In this document: positions 1 to 8,634 of the stretch, piece after piece
How the letters are laid out: the number at the start of each line of letters is the position of its first letter
Position numbering within the stretch: the stretch's first letter is position 1
Origin: CAWCUU01 sp963798855
GTDB taxonomy: Bacteria > Gemmatimonadota > Gemmatimonadetes > Longimicrobiales > RSA9
Length of the DNA: 64,000 nucleotides
Reading direction: 5' to 3'
NCBI GenBank assembly: GCA_963798855.1
Contig: CAWCUU010000001.1
Location: forward strand, 744,001-808,000
Position numbers and translations under genes: made by a program
The notes under the pieces: generated by a model
The model's database searches: none
Told to the model about the DNA's origin: nothing
The model's input: only the letters and a program-made list of their open reading frames with translations

Positions 1-266
1 ACATGGGCGCCGTCAAGGCCGTCGTCGCGTACGGCGAGGCGGCCCCGATCGTGGCCTCGGACCTGAGCGGCCGGATCGACGTCGAGCGTGTCGAAGGCCC
101 CTTCGAGGCTGTGCTCGCCCGCGCCGCCGCCCTGGTGGAGGGCGGCGACGCGGTGCTGCTGTCACCGGCGTGTTCCAGCTTCGACATGTTCCGCGACTAC
201 GAGGATCGCGGCGAGCAGTTCCGGCGCCTCGTCCGGCGGTGGGAGGAGGCGGCCGATGAGGCGTGA
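1..266 (+). CDS. murD: UDP-N-acetylmuramoyl-L-alanine:D-glutamate ligase MurD, C-terminal end (5' end outside window)
   Basis: MurD adds D-glutamate to UDP-MurNAc-L-Ala in the cytoplasm. Only about the last 88 residues are in the window. They carry the MurD C-terminal signature LLSPACSSFDMF followed by YEDRGEQFRRLV, which belongs to the ligand-binding domain of Mur ligases. The ATG at position 3 is an internal Met; the reading frame runs in from upstream. The stop at 264-266 overlaps the proposed ftsW start by 11 nt, and the order murD-ftsW-murG-murC is the classic dcw order, which supports the call. Codon phase begins at position 3. Confidence 0.88.
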   Translation, partial: MGAVKAVVAYGEAAPIVASDLSGRIDVERVEGPFEAVLARAAALVEGGDAVLLSPACSSFDMFRDYEDRGEQFRRLVRRWEEAADEA

Positions 267-1449
267 GGCCGCGATGACCCGCACGACCGGCACCGTATCC
301 TGGGAGATCGGCAACGCCCGATCCCGGATGTCGCGCCTCGGCAGCGGCTGGGAGATTCCCGTGCTGCTGCTGCTCACGGCGCTTCTGCTCGGCTTCGGCC
401 TCGTCAGCGTATACAGCGCGAGCGCGGTGATGGCACAGTCCAGCGGGCTGCCCGACTACTACTACGTCGTGCGGCAGGCGCTCGGCGGCGCGGCGGGGAT
501 GGTGCTGCTGGTGGTCGCGGCACAGATCGACTACCGCCACTGGCGGCGGCTCGCCTGGCCGATGCTGATCGTGGGGCTGCTCCTTCTCGCGATCACGGTT
601 CTTCCGGGCACGCAGGCGATTGCACCGAGGATCAACGGTGCGCGGCGCTGGCTGCTCATCGGCCCCGTCGCGCTGCAGCCGTCGGAGCTGATGAAGCTCG
701 TGCTGCTGGTGTGGACGGCTGCGCTCGCGGTGAAGAAGCAGGAGCGGCTGCACAGCTTGTCGAAGGGACTGCTCCCGTTCCTGGTGATCTGGGGGCTGAC
801 GGACCTGCTGATCTTCATGCAGCCGAATCTCTCGGCAGCCGCGCTGATCGTGCTGCTCTGCTCGCTGGTGGTGTTCGCGGCCGGCGCGCGGATCGGCCAC
901 TTCCTGGTGCTCGGGGTCGTCGGCATCCCCCTGTTGTGGGGGCAGGTCGAGGGCGTCGCGTACCGGCTGCGTCGGCTGGTCGCCTTTCTCGACCCGTCCC
1001 ACGACGCCGCCGGCGTGAGTTATCAGATCAACCAGTCGCTCATCGCGCTAGGCAGCGGCGGTATCTTCGGCCGCGGCTTCGGCGCCGGACAGCAGAAGTT
1101 CGGCTTCCTGCCCGAGCCTCACAACGACTTCATCCTGGCGATGATCGGCGAGGAGTGGGGTTTTCTCGGGCTGGCCGCTCTGGTGTTGCTGTACACGGCG
1201 TTCGCGCTCGTCGGCTATCGCGTCGCGCGGCAGGCGCCCGACCTGTTCGGCTTCCTCCTCGCGATCGGGCTGACGAATCTGGTCGTCGTGCAGGCGCTGC
1301 TGCACATGGCGGTGAACACCGCGCTCGTGCCGACGACCGGCGTCACCCTGCCGTTCATCTCCTACGGTCGTTCCAGCCTGCTCGTGTGTCTCGTCGCGGT
1401 CGGGTTCTTGATGAGCATCGCACGGGCCGGCGGAGAGGGGGCAGCGTGA
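256..1449 (+). CDS. ftsW: FtsW, septal peptidoglycan glycosyltransferase (SEDS family)
   Basis: FtsW is an integral membrane SEDS protein that polymerises lipid II at the septum with its partner class B PBP. The 397-residue product has about ten hydrophobic segments, the first near residues 34-54 and ending in SVYSAS, and the SEDS motif QPSEL near residue 140. The late conserved stretch GVTLPFISYG is present (family usual GLPLPFISYG). The start ATG at 256 has GGAGG at 242-249 upstream and overlaps murD; an ATG at 274 is an alternative. The frame stays open far upstream (from 88), but that part is murD read in another frame. RodA is the close paralogue, but the dcw context favours FtsW. Confidence 0.93.
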   Translation: MRREAAMTRTTGTVSWEIGNARSRMSRLGSGWEIPVLLLLTALLLGFGLVSVYSASAVMAQSSGLPDYYYVVRQALGGAAGMVLLVVAAQIDYRHWRRLAWPMLIVGLLLLAITVLPGTQAIAPRINGARRWLLIGPVALQPSELMKLVLLVWTAALAVKKQERLHSLSKGLLPFLVIWGLTDLLIFMQPNLSAAALIVLLCSLVVFAAGARIGHFLVLGVVGIPLLWGQVEGVAYRLRRLVAFLDPSHDAAGVSYQINQSLIALGSGGIFGRGFGAGQQKFGFLPEPHNDFILAMIGEEWGFLGLAALVLLYTAFALVGYRVARQAPDLFGFLLAIGLTNLVVVQALLHMAVNTALVPTTGVTLPFISYGRSSLLVCLVAVGFLMSIARAGGEGAA

Positions 1450-2573
1450 ACGCCGTGCTGTTCGCTGGCGGCGGCACGGGAGGCCATCTCTACCCCGCCC
1501 TTGCCCTCGCGGCCGCGCTCGCGAACGAGCGTCCGGAGGTACGCACGCACTTCGTCGGTGCTCTCCGTGGCGTCGAGGCGCGGGTGCTGCCGACCCAGGG
1601 CGTCGAACACACCCTTCTGCCGTTCGAGCCGCTGCGGCGGGATCGGCTCTGGGCGAACTGGCGCCTGCTGCCGTCCGGGATGCGCAGTGCGCTCGGGCTG
1701 CGGCACCTGTTCCGGGCGTTCCGTCCCGATCTGGTCGTCGGCACGGGCGGCTACGCGAGCGCGTTCGCCGGATTCTGGGCGCTCAGCCACGGCGTACCGC
1801 TCGCGATCCAGGAGCAGAACTCCTACCCCGGTCTCACCCAGCGCGCATTGAGCCGCTGGGCGAAACAGGTCCACCTCGGCTTCCCGGAGGCCCGCCGCCA
1901 TCTGCACCCCGGCCGACACACGGAGGTGTTCGAGCTCGGTAATCCGATCCGGCCGCCGGACCCGGCGCTGGACCGCGGCGAATGCCGGCGCGACTTCGGG
2001 CTCGAGCCGCACGACCAGGTCGTGCTCGCCGTCGGCGGGAGCCAGGGCGCTCGGGCGATCAATGAGGCGCTGATCGCGGCCGTGGAAGGCGTTGAGCGCG
2101 GGACTCTCCCGAGGCCGCCGAGATCGCTGCGCCTGCTGTGGGCCGCGGGGCCGTCGCACGTGGACTCGCTGCGTGAGCGCCTCGCCGCGACCGGCGCCGC
2201 CTGGGTCCGGCTGCTCGGCTACATCGAGGAAATGCCACGCGCTCTGGCGGCCGCGGATCTGGCCGTATCGCGTGCCGGTGCGATGGCGACCGCGGAACTG
2301 CTCGCGTGGGGAGTCCCGGCGATCCTTGTTCCGCTTCCGAGCGCGGCGGCCGACCACCAGACGCGCAACGCCGAGGCGCTCGGGGAGGCCGGCGCCGCCG
2401 TACACCTGCCGCAGTCGCGCCTCGATGCCGCGCGGCTGTGGAGCGACGTGCTGTCGCTCGCAGGCGACGACGTGCGTCGCGCCGCGATGGCGAAGCGGGC
2501 GCGCGAGCGCGGCCGTCCGACGGCCGCGCGCGACATCGCCAGGAAGCTCCTCGTGCTGCTGAAGGCCGCATGA
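1446..2573 (+). CDS. murG: MurG, undecaprenyldiphospho-muramoylpentapeptide beta-N-acetylglucosaminyltransferase
   Basis: MurG transfers GlcNAc from UDP-GlcNAc onto lipid I to make lipid II at the inner face of the cytoplasmic membrane. The 375-residue product begins with the nucleotide-loop motif GGTGGHLYPALA (residues about 8-19). It has EQNSYPG near residue 123, the second glycine-rich loop GGSQGA near 197, and the donor-site stretch RAGAMATAELLAWG near 275, all in the expected GT28 order. The GTG start at 1446 overlaps the ftsW stop as GTGA, so translation is probably coupled. An open frame from 711 is only the read-through of ftsW. Confidence 0.95.
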   Translation: MNAVLFAGGGTGGHLYPALALAAALANERPEVRTHFVGALRGVEARVLPTQGVEHTLLPFEPLRRDRLWANWRLLPSGMRSALGLRHLFRAFRPDLVVGTGGYASAFAGFWALSHGVPLAIQEQNSYPGLTQRALSRWAKQVHLGFPEARRHLHPGRHTEVFELGNPIRPPDPALDRGECRRDFGLEPHDQVVLAVGGSQGARAINEALIAAVEGVERGTLPRPPRSLRLLWAAGPSHVDSLRERLAATGAAWVRLLGYIEEMPRALAAADLAVSRAGAMATAELLAWGVPAILVPLPSAAADHQTRNAEALGEAGAAVHLPQSRLDAARLWSDVLSLAGDDVRRAAMAKRARERGRPTAARDIARKLLVLLKAA

Positions 2574-4003
2574 CGCGCGAGCGGCCGCGGCGCCCGGAGG
2601 AGCTCGACCTGCGCGCCCTCGCGCTCGACGGGCCCGTCCACTTCGTCGGCATCTCGGGCGCCGGCATGGCGAGCCTCGCGGAGCTGGTGCTGCGCTCGGG
2701 CGGCCGGGTCACGGGCTGCGACGCGCACCCCGGCGAGACCGGTGATTCGCTGCGGGCGATGGGCGCGACCGTGGTCGAGGGTCACGATCCGTCACACGTC
2801 GCGAACGCCGTCGCGGTCGTGACCACCGCGGCGGTGCCACAGGACCACCCGGAGCTGACGGCGGCGCGCCGCCGCGGCGTGCCGGTGCTGAAGCGGGCGG
2901 CGGCGCTCGGCGCGCTCGTGAACCGCGGCACGGTCGTCGCGATCGCGGGCACTCACGGCAAGACGACCACGACCGCGATGACGACCGCGGTGCTGGTCGA
3001 AGCCGGGCTCGATCCGACGGCGTTCGTAGGCGGCCGGGTGCCGGCCTGGGGCAGCGGCCTGCGTGCCGGCTCGGACACGCTCTTCGTCGTGGAGGCGGAC
3101 GAGTACGACCGCTCCTTCCTGACGCTGCGGCCGAACGTCGCCGTGGTCACCACGGTCGAGGCTGACCATCTCGACATCTTCGGGACTCTCGAGGCGGTGG
3201 AGGAGGCGTTCCTGACCTTTCTCTCGCCGCTTCCCGAGGACGGCGTGCTGATCGCCTGCCTGGACGACGCCGGGGCGAGGCGTGTCATGAACGCGATCGG
3301 ACGTCGCACGCTGAGCTACGGCCTGGAGCGCGGCGCGGAGCTACGCGCGACGGAGGTCCAGATGCGCGGGCGGGGCAGTCGCTCGGTCATCCGGATCGGT
3401 CGCGAGGAGCTGGGCGAGCTGGTGCTGCACGTCCCCGGGCTCCACAACCTGCGCAACGCGCTGGCCGCCGTGGCGGTCGCGCTGGAGCTGGACGTCGCAT
3501 TCGACGTCGCGGCTCGCGCGCTTTCCGGCTTCCGCGGCGTCGCGAGGCGCTTTCAGGAGCTCGGCGAGTCCCGCGGCGTTACGGTGGTCGACGATTATGC
3601 GCACCACCCGAGCGAGCTTCGCGCGACGCTGTCTGCCGCCCGCGGCACGTTTCCGGAGGCGCGGCTCATCGCCCTCTTCCAGCCGCACCTGTACACGCGG
3701 ACGCGGGACTTCGCCGGCGAGTTCGGGCACGCTCTCTCGGGCGCCGACGCCGTGTGGATCACCGACGTCTATCCGGCGCGCGAAGCTCCGATTCCGGGCG
3801 TCACCGGCGAGCTCGTCGCGCGCGCGGCACGATCCGCGGGCACGCGCGATGTCCACTACCACGGGGATGTGGAGACCCTGCCCGCTGCCGTCGAGCCCAC
3901 GCTGCGCCATGGCGACGTCTGCCTCTTCCTCGGCGCGGGCAGCATCACCAATGCCGCACACGCGCTCGCGCGCCGCCTCGCGAGTGGGGAGGTGGGGGCG
4001 TGA
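2570..4003 (+). CDS. murC: MurC, UDP-N-acetylmuramate--L-alanine ligase
   Basis: MurC performs the first amino-acid addition to UDP-MurNAc, ATP-dependent and cytoplasmic. The 477-residue product shows the N-terminal Rossmann motif GISGAGMASLA (about residues 27-37), the ATP-binding loop GTHGKTTTT (about 127-135), and the C-terminal DDYAHHPSE block (about 341-349) that marks MurC among Mur ligases. Its ATG overlaps the murG stop as ATGA. Unlike many dcw clusters, no murB or ddl follows; ftsQ comes directly next. Confidence 0.95.
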   Translation: MTRERPRRPEELDLRALALDGPVHFVGISGAGMASLAELVLRSGGRVTGCDAHPGETGDSLRAMGATVVEGHDPSHVANAVAVVTTAAVPQDHPELTAARRRGVPVLKRAAALGALVNRGTVVAIAGTHGKTTTTAMTTAVLVEAGLDPTAFVGGRVPAWGSGLRAGSDTLFVVEADEYDRSFLTLRPNVAVVTTVEADHLDIFGTLEAVEEAFLTFLSPLPEDGVLIACLDDAGARRVMNAIGRRTLSYGLERGAELRATEVQMRGRGSRSVIRIGREELGELVLHVPGLHNLRNALAAVAVALELDVAFDVAARALSGFRGVARRFQELGESRGVTVVDDYAHHPSELRATLSAARGTFPEARLIALFQPHLYTRTRDFAGEFGHALSGADAVWITDVYPAREAPIPGVTGELVARAARSAGTRDVHYHGDVETLPAAVEPTLRHGDVCLFLGAGSITNAAHALARRLASGEVGA

Positions 4004-4743
4004 GCCGGGCTTTGCATCACGCCGCGATGGCGGCCGGAGCGGTGGTCCTGGTCGCGGCCTTTTCGCAGGCCCCGCGCGGGCTGCGCCGGATGGATGCATT
4101 CCGGATCCGCCGCGTCGAGGTGACCGGCACACGCTTTCTCGATCCGGAGAACGTGCTCGAGGCGAGCGGCATTACGGCGAAGTCGAACCTCTTCGACGAT
4201 CCGAATGACTGGCGCGAGGCGCTGATGCGTCACCCGCTCGTCGCCCGCGTGGATGTCGAGCGCCACCCGCCCGGTACCGTGGTGCTGGACATCGTGGAGA
4301 CCGAGCCGGTCGCGCTCGCCCGCGGGCCGGTTCTTCAGCCGGTGGACGCGCGTGGGAGGGTGCTGCCGATCGATCCCGCGCTCGCGCCCCTCGATCTACC
4401 CGTCCTCGACGGTGTGGGCCGGGACTCGGCCGGCAGCCGGCTGAGCGGCTCCGAGGCCCGGGCTGTGCTCGACGCGCTCGTGCGCATCCGCCGTCTTCAG
4501 CCGGAGCTGATGCGCCGCACTTCGGAGGTCGGCCTGGGCCGAGACGGGAGTGTGGAGCTGAGACTGCGCGACCCGGCGGACGCCGTCGTGCTGCTCCCTG
4601 CCGAGGCGGACGCGCAGAGGCTGAGGGAGCTGATGAGCACGCTCGCCGACCTGCGTCGCCGGCAGGAGCTGGAACGTCTCCGCCGACTCGATGGTCGCTT
4701 CCGTGGGCAGGTTGTGGTTTCCCTGAATCCAACGGCCGGCTGA
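4000..4743 (+). CDS. ftsQ: FtsQ/DivIB-type cell division protein
   Basis: FtsQ is a bitopic divisome protein linking early and late division proteins. The 247-residue product has one N-terminal membrane segment (about residues 6-22). A POTRA-like domain follows, RIRRVEVTGTRFLDPENVL, with the pattern HPLVARVDVERHPPGTVVLDIVE about 55 residues further on, typical of FtsQ. Sequence conservation in this family is low, so position carries weight: it lies between murC and ftsA. The GTG start at 4000 overlaps the murC stop as GTGA. The C-terminal tail is Arg/Leu-rich and may be helical. Confidence 0.88.
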   Translation: MSRALHHAAMAAGAVVLVAAFSQAPRGLRRMDAFRIRRVEVTGTRFLDPENVLEASGITAKSNLFDDPNDWREALMRHPLVARVDVERHPPGTVVLDIVETEPVALARGPVLQPVDARGRVLPIDPALAPLDLPVLDGVGRDSAGSRLSGSEARAVLDALVRIRRLQPELMRRTSEVGLGRDGSVELRLRDPADAVVLLPAEADAQRLRELMSTLADLRRRQELERLRRLDGRFRGQVVVSLNPTAG

Positions 4744-4744
4744 C

Positions 4745-5974
4745 ATGCGTCCGAACCTGGTTGCCGGACTCGACATAGGCTCTTCGAAGACGTGCGCCGT
4801 GATCGGCGAGGTGCCCGCCGAGCCGACCCGCACGCCCGCGATGAAGGTGCTGGGCGTCGGGCAGGCCCGCACCGGCGGGATCCGCCACGACGTCGTCACC
4901 GACATCGAGGAGACCACCGAATCGATCCGCCGCGCGATGAAGGAAGCGGAGCTGATGGCCGGCGTGAGCGTCGACCGCGTCTTCGCCGGGATCGCCGGCG
5001 AGCACATCGAGGCGGTCGTCTCCACCGGAGTGGTCGCGGTCGGCGGTGAGGAGATCGAGGCGGCCGACGTGAAGCGCGTGCACGAGGTCGCCCGCGCGAT
5101 CGTCGTGCCGCCCGACCGCGAGCTGCTGCACGTGATGCCGCAGGAGTACACCGTGGACCACCGCTCCGGGATCCGCGACCCCGTCGGCATGGCCGGGACG
5201 CGGCTGGAGGCGGAGGTCTACATGGTCACCAGCTCGGCCACCGCCGGCCAGAACCTCCGCAAATCCGCCGACCGCGCCGGTTATCGGATCGAGGCCTTCG
5301 TGCACGAGCCGCTCGCCACGGCGCTCGCGGTCCTCAATGAAGACGAGAAGGAGGTCGGCGTCGCGCTCGTCGACCTCGGCGCGGGCAGCACCGAGGTCGC
5401 CGTCTTCGCCGATGGCAAGACGCGCCACCTCGCCAGCGTGCCGTGGGGCGGTGCCGCCGTCACGAACGACCTGACGAAGGGGCTGGCGATCCCCTATGCG
5501 GAGGCGGAGAAGGCGAAAGAGCGCTACGGCGTCGCGTTCGCGCAGATGGTGGATCCAAGAGAGACGGTGGACCTGCCGGCCCCCGGTCCCGGCGGTACGC
5601 GCAGCGTCGCCCGGGAGCTGATCGCGCACATCATCGAGCAGCGGCTGGACGAGATCCTCGGCCTCGTCGCGCGTGAGATCGAGAGCAGCCTCGACCCGCG
5701 GCGGCTCGGGGCGGGCGTGGTGCTTTCCGGCGGCGGCGCGTCGATCACCGGCGTGGTCGAGGTCGCGCAGCACGTATTTGCGACTCCGGTCCGCGTGGGT
5801 GTGCCGGGCGAAGGACTGACCGGCCTGACCGACTCGGTTTCCCGCCCGCGCTTCTCGGCTGCGACCGGTCTGGCGCTCTACGGCGCGACGCGCCGGCTGA
5901 AGGACGGCGCGATTGCGACGCGTGGCGAGGGCACGATGACGCGGGTCGTCGCCTGGCTGAAGGAGTTCTTCTGA
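4745..5974 (+). CDS. ftsA: FtsA, actin-like divisome membrane anchor
   Basis: FtsA is an ATP-binding actin homologue that tethers FtsZ to the membrane. The 409-residue product starts with the phosphate-1 loop GLDIGSSKT (residues 7-15). It contains the SHS2/1C region near residues 85-165 and the phosphate-2 motif VDLGAGSTEVAVF. It ends with the amphipathic membrane-targeting helix TRVVAWLKEFF. The ATG at 4745 follows the ftsQ stop after one base. Length and order are normal. Confidence 0.95.
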   Translation: MRPNLVAGLDIGSSKTCAVIGEVPAEPTRTPAMKVLGVGQARTGGIRHDVVTDIEETTESIRRAMKEAELMAGVSVDRVFAGIAGEHIEAVVSTGVVAVGGEEIEAADVKRVHEVARAIVVPPDRELLHVMPQEYTVDHRSGIRDPVGMAGTRLEAEVYMVTSSATAGQNLRKSADRAGYRIEAFVHEPLATALAVLNEDEKEVGVALVDLGAGSTEVAVFADGKTRHLASVPWGGAAVTNDLTKGLAIPYAEAEKAKERYGVAFAQMVDPRETVDLPAPGPGGTRSVARELIAHIIEQRLDEILGLVAREIESSLDPRRLGAGVVLSGGGASITGVVEVAQHVFATPVRVGVPGEGLTGLTDSVSRPRFSAATGLALYGATRRLKDGAIATRGEGTMTRVVAWLKEFF

Positions 5975-5975
5975 G

Positions 5976-6000
5976 GCGCCGCGCGCGGGGCGCGCGGCGC
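5976..6000. terminator. GC-rich hairpin just after ftsA
   Basis: Positions 5976-5985 and 5991-6000 are perfect reverse complements (10 bp of G/C, 11 bp if 5986 pairs with 5990), with a 3-5 nt loop, beginning two bases after the ftsA stop. No T-tract follows, so it is not a canonical intrinsic terminator. It could reduce read-through or protect the upstream mRNA 3' end, and so help set ftsA and ftsZ expression apart. Confidence 0.5.
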
Positions 6001-6001
6001 A

Positions 6002-6055
6002 GGCTAGTCAGGCTAGTCAGGCTAGTCAGGCTAGTCAGGCTAATCAGGCTAATCA
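6002..6055. repeat. Six tandem copies of a 9-bp repeat between ftsA and ftsZ
   Basis: Four copies of GGCTAGTCA are followed by two of GGCTAATCA, contiguous from 6002 to 6055. The block lies between the ftsA hairpin and the ftsZ ribosome-binding site and is much richer in A/T than its surroundings. It has no coding frame of its own. It could be a protein-binding array or a variable-number repeat. A two-copy relative (GGCTGATCA on the minus strand) occurs inside purC at 52469-52486. Confidence 0.9.
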
Positions 6056-6130
6056 GGGGGTCGGGAGCTTCGACTTCCTGGGACGTACCGGTGCCGACGG
6101 GGGCGCCGGCAACCCAAAGGAGGGTGCATC

Positions 6131-7280
6131 ATGATGATCTTCGAGTTCGAGGAAGCCGCCGCGCGGAACGCGCAGATGAAGGTCGTAGGCGTCGGAGGAG
6201 GCGGTGGCAACGCCGTCAACCGCATGGTCGACGAGGACCTGGAAGGGGTCGAGTTCATCAGCGTGAACACGGACTCACAGGCGCTCAAGACCTCGAAGGC
6301 GCCGATCAAGATCCAGATCGGCAAGAAGCTGACGCGCGGGCTCGGCGCGGGCGCTCGTCCGGAGATCGGCAGACAGGCGATCGAGGAGAGCCGTGACGAG
6401 ATGCTGAAGGCGCTGGACGGAGCCGACCTGGTCTTCATCACCGCGGGGATGGGTGGCGGCACCGGGACGGGCGCGGCGCCGATGATCGCGGAGATCGCCC
6501 GCGAGAATGGGCGCGCTCACGATCGGCATCGTGACTCGGCCGTTCCTGTTCGAGGGCAAGAAGCGGATGCGGCAGGCGGAGCAGGGGCTCTCCGAGCTGA
6601 AACGCAGCGCCGACACCATGATCATCGTGCCGAACGAGCGCCTGCTGTCGGTGTGCGGAAAGGGCACCTCCTTCCGCGACGCGTTGAAGAAGGCGGACGA
6701 GGTGCTGCTGCATGCGACGCAGGGGATCAGCGACCTGATCCACGTCACCGGCGAGGTGAACGTCGACTTCGCGGACGTACGTACCGTGATGGCGAGCCGC
6801 GGACCGGCACTCATGGGAACCGGCTTCGGCCAGGGCGAGAACCGCTCGGTGGAGGCGGCGCAGGAAGCGATCTCCAGCCCGCTGCTGGACAACGTCTCGA
6901 TCGAGGGTGCGGCCGGCGTGCTGATCAACATCACCGGCGGCATGGACCTCACCATCGATGAGGTGACGACGATCTCCTCCATCATCCAGGAGGCGGCGGG
7001 CGACGAGGCCGAGATCATCTTCGGCGCCGTTCACGATCCGTCGCTGGAGGGTGAGGTCCGGGTCACGGTCATCGCTACCGGGTTGGCCCGAGAGGAGCAG
7101 GACCGTCGCCCTAAAAACGTGATACGGCCCAACTTCGGAGCGGCACGGGCGGTCGCCGGCTCGCGTACGCCGGTCTTCGCTGATGCGGTCCCGTTCCCGC
7201 GCCCGCCCCAGCGACCCATTGCGCGGCACCATCTGGGCGACTTAGATATTCCAACGTTCATCCGTCGGCAGATGGATTAG
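6131..7280 (+). CDS. ftsZ: FtsZ, tubulin-like division GTPase; reading frame broken by one extra base near 6506
   Basis: FtsZ polymerises into the Z ring. The first part (from ATG 6131, strong AAAGGAGGG ribosome site upstream) holds [13 protein letters not shown] and the tubulin signature [12 protein letters not shown], then goes out of frame after EIARE. The second part, in the frame starting at 6507, continues exactly as FtsZ with [13 protein letters not shown]. It ends in the conserved C-terminal peptide DIPTFIRR. Dropping one A of the AA at 6506-6507 joins the two into a normal 382-residue protein. As written, the first frame runs on to 6961 with unrelated sequence. FtsZ is normally essential, so a sequence error is the simplest explanation; a true mutation is possible. 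Confidence 0.93.
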
Positions 7281-7312
7281 TCCACCGCCCAGGACACATC
7301 GAGGGAGGTTCG

Positions 7313-8626
7313 ATGCCGAACCGGCCACGGGCACTGGCTAAGGTCGTGCTCGGGGTAGGGCTGTTCTTGCTGGGGTCCTTCGCGGTCTGGACGCCGGCGA
7401 CCCCAATGCCGCAGCCGGCGCAAGCCCCGATACTGGGGGCCGCGTATGCGGCGCCGCTGGAGACGGTCGACACGCATGTGCTGCAGCGAGGGCAGACCCT
7501 CTCCGACGTTCTGATGGGAGAGCGGCTCTCGGAGGACATGGCCGATCTGCTGCTCACGCTCCGGCAGTTCGCGAATCCGCGCCGGCTGGCTGCGGGCGCC
7601 GAGATCTCGGTGCATCGCTGGCGCGAGGATGGAATGGCCCGATCCGTCGAGGTCCGTCTGAACGCGGACAGCACCGTCCGACTGGACCGCGGGGCGGTGG
7701 GTTGGGACGGGCACGTCGAGGTCACGCCGACGCACGAGGACACGGTCTTCGTCGCCGGCAGCATCGAGCAGGGCCGCACGCTCTACGAGGCGCTGGTCTA
7801 CGACGACCAGCTGGATCTGCCGGTGACCGAGCGCGTGCAGCTCGTTGGCAGGCTGGCGGAGATCTACGGCTACAAGCTGGACTTCGCGCATGAGATCCAG
7901 CCGGGCGACAAGTTCCGCGTCGTCTACGAGCGTGAGGCGCGACCGGACGGGACGGCGCGTTCGCGCCGCATCCTCGCCGCCGAGATCCAGAACAGCGGGC
8001 ACATCTACCGCGCGTTCTACTTCCGTCCGGACGAAGAGCCCTACGGCTCGTACTACGACGAGAACGGCAAGTCGCTGCGGCTCGCGTTCCGACGCTATCC
8101 GATCGACTACGTTCGGATCACTTCCACCTTCAATCCCCGCCGCTACCACCCCGTCCTCGGCATCTATCGCGCCCACACCGGCACCGACTTCGGCGCCACG
8201 GCGGGAACCCCCGCGCACAGCACGGCGAAGGGGACCGTGACCTTCGCGGGCCGGAAGGGTGGTTACGGCAACATGGTCGAGATCCGACACTGGAACGGAT
8301 ACACGACGCGCTACGCCCACCTGCGCGCTTTCGCACGAGGCATTCGTCCAGGAGTGAAGGTCGATGAGTATCAGGTGATCGGTTACGTCGGTATGACGGG
8401 CCTCGCCACCGCGCCGCACCTCCACTACGAGATCCGCAAGGGCGGCGCTCCCCTGAACCCCGCGACCGTCAAGCTTCCGGGTGCTCCGCCACTTCCCGCG
8501 CCCTACCTGACCCAGTTCAAGTCGATCCTGTCGGCGCGGGTCGCGCTGCTCGACCGGATCGCTGGCGGGACCCGTTTGGCCGTGACCGAGGCCGGCCGCG
8601 ACGCCGTGATGGGCACGCGAGAATGA
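7313..8626 (+). CDS. M23 family (LytM-type) peptidoglycan endopeptidase with N-terminal OapA-like domain
   Basis: This is a probable periplasmic zinc endopeptidase that cuts peptidoglycan cross-links, similar in layout to MepM. The 437-residue product has an N-terminal membrane/signal segment (residues about 8-26). A region starting LQRGQTLSDVLM resembles LysM/OapA domains. The C-terminal M23 domain has the metal motif HTGTDF (His288 and Asp292, approximate) and the HLHYE motif near residue 369. All catalytic positions appear intact, so it should be active rather than an EnvC/NlpD-like activator. The ATG at 7313 has GAGGGAGG upstream. It follows ftsZ by 32 bp. Confidence 0.88.
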   Translation: MPNRPRALAKVVLGVGLFLLGSFAVWTPATPMPQPAQAPILGAAYAAPLETVDTHVLQRGQTLSDVLMGERLSEDMADLLLTLRQFANPRRLAAGAEISVHRWREDGMARSVEVRLNADSTVRLDRGAVGWDGHVEVTPTHEDTVFVAGSIEQGRTLYEALVYDDQLDLPVTERVQLVGRLAEIYGYKLDFAHEIQPGDKFRVVYEREARPDGTARSRRILAAEIQNSGHIYRAFYFRPDEEPYGSYYDENGKSLRLAFRRYPIDYVRITSTFNPRRYHPVLGIYRAHTGTDFGATAGTPAHSTAKGTVTFAGRKGGYGNMVEIRHWNGYTTRYAHLRAFARGIRPGVKVDEYQVIGYVGMTGLATAPHLHYEIRKGGAPLNPATVKLPGAPPLPAPYLTQFKSILSARVALLDRIAGGTRLAVTEAGRDAVMGTRE

Positions 8627-8634
8627 CCTAGCGC

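Noticed and set aside
88..255. Upstream extension of ftsW to position 88
   Set aside because: The extra codons are murD read out of frame; ATG 256 has a good ribosome site.
4172..5773. 533-codon open frame on the minus strand, antisense to ftsQ and ftsA
   Set aside because: It mirrors codon bias of very GC-rich genes, shows His/Arg/Asp-rich composition and no domain; ftsQ and ftsA are clear.
6002..6055. CRISPR array or transposon end
   Set aside because: The 9-bp units are contiguous with no spacers, and there are no cas or transposase genes.
6500..6515. Programmed ribosomal frameshift in ftsZ
   Set aside because: No slippery heptamer, no stimulatory structure I can recognise, and no precedent in ftsZ; the same error type occurs at 16628.
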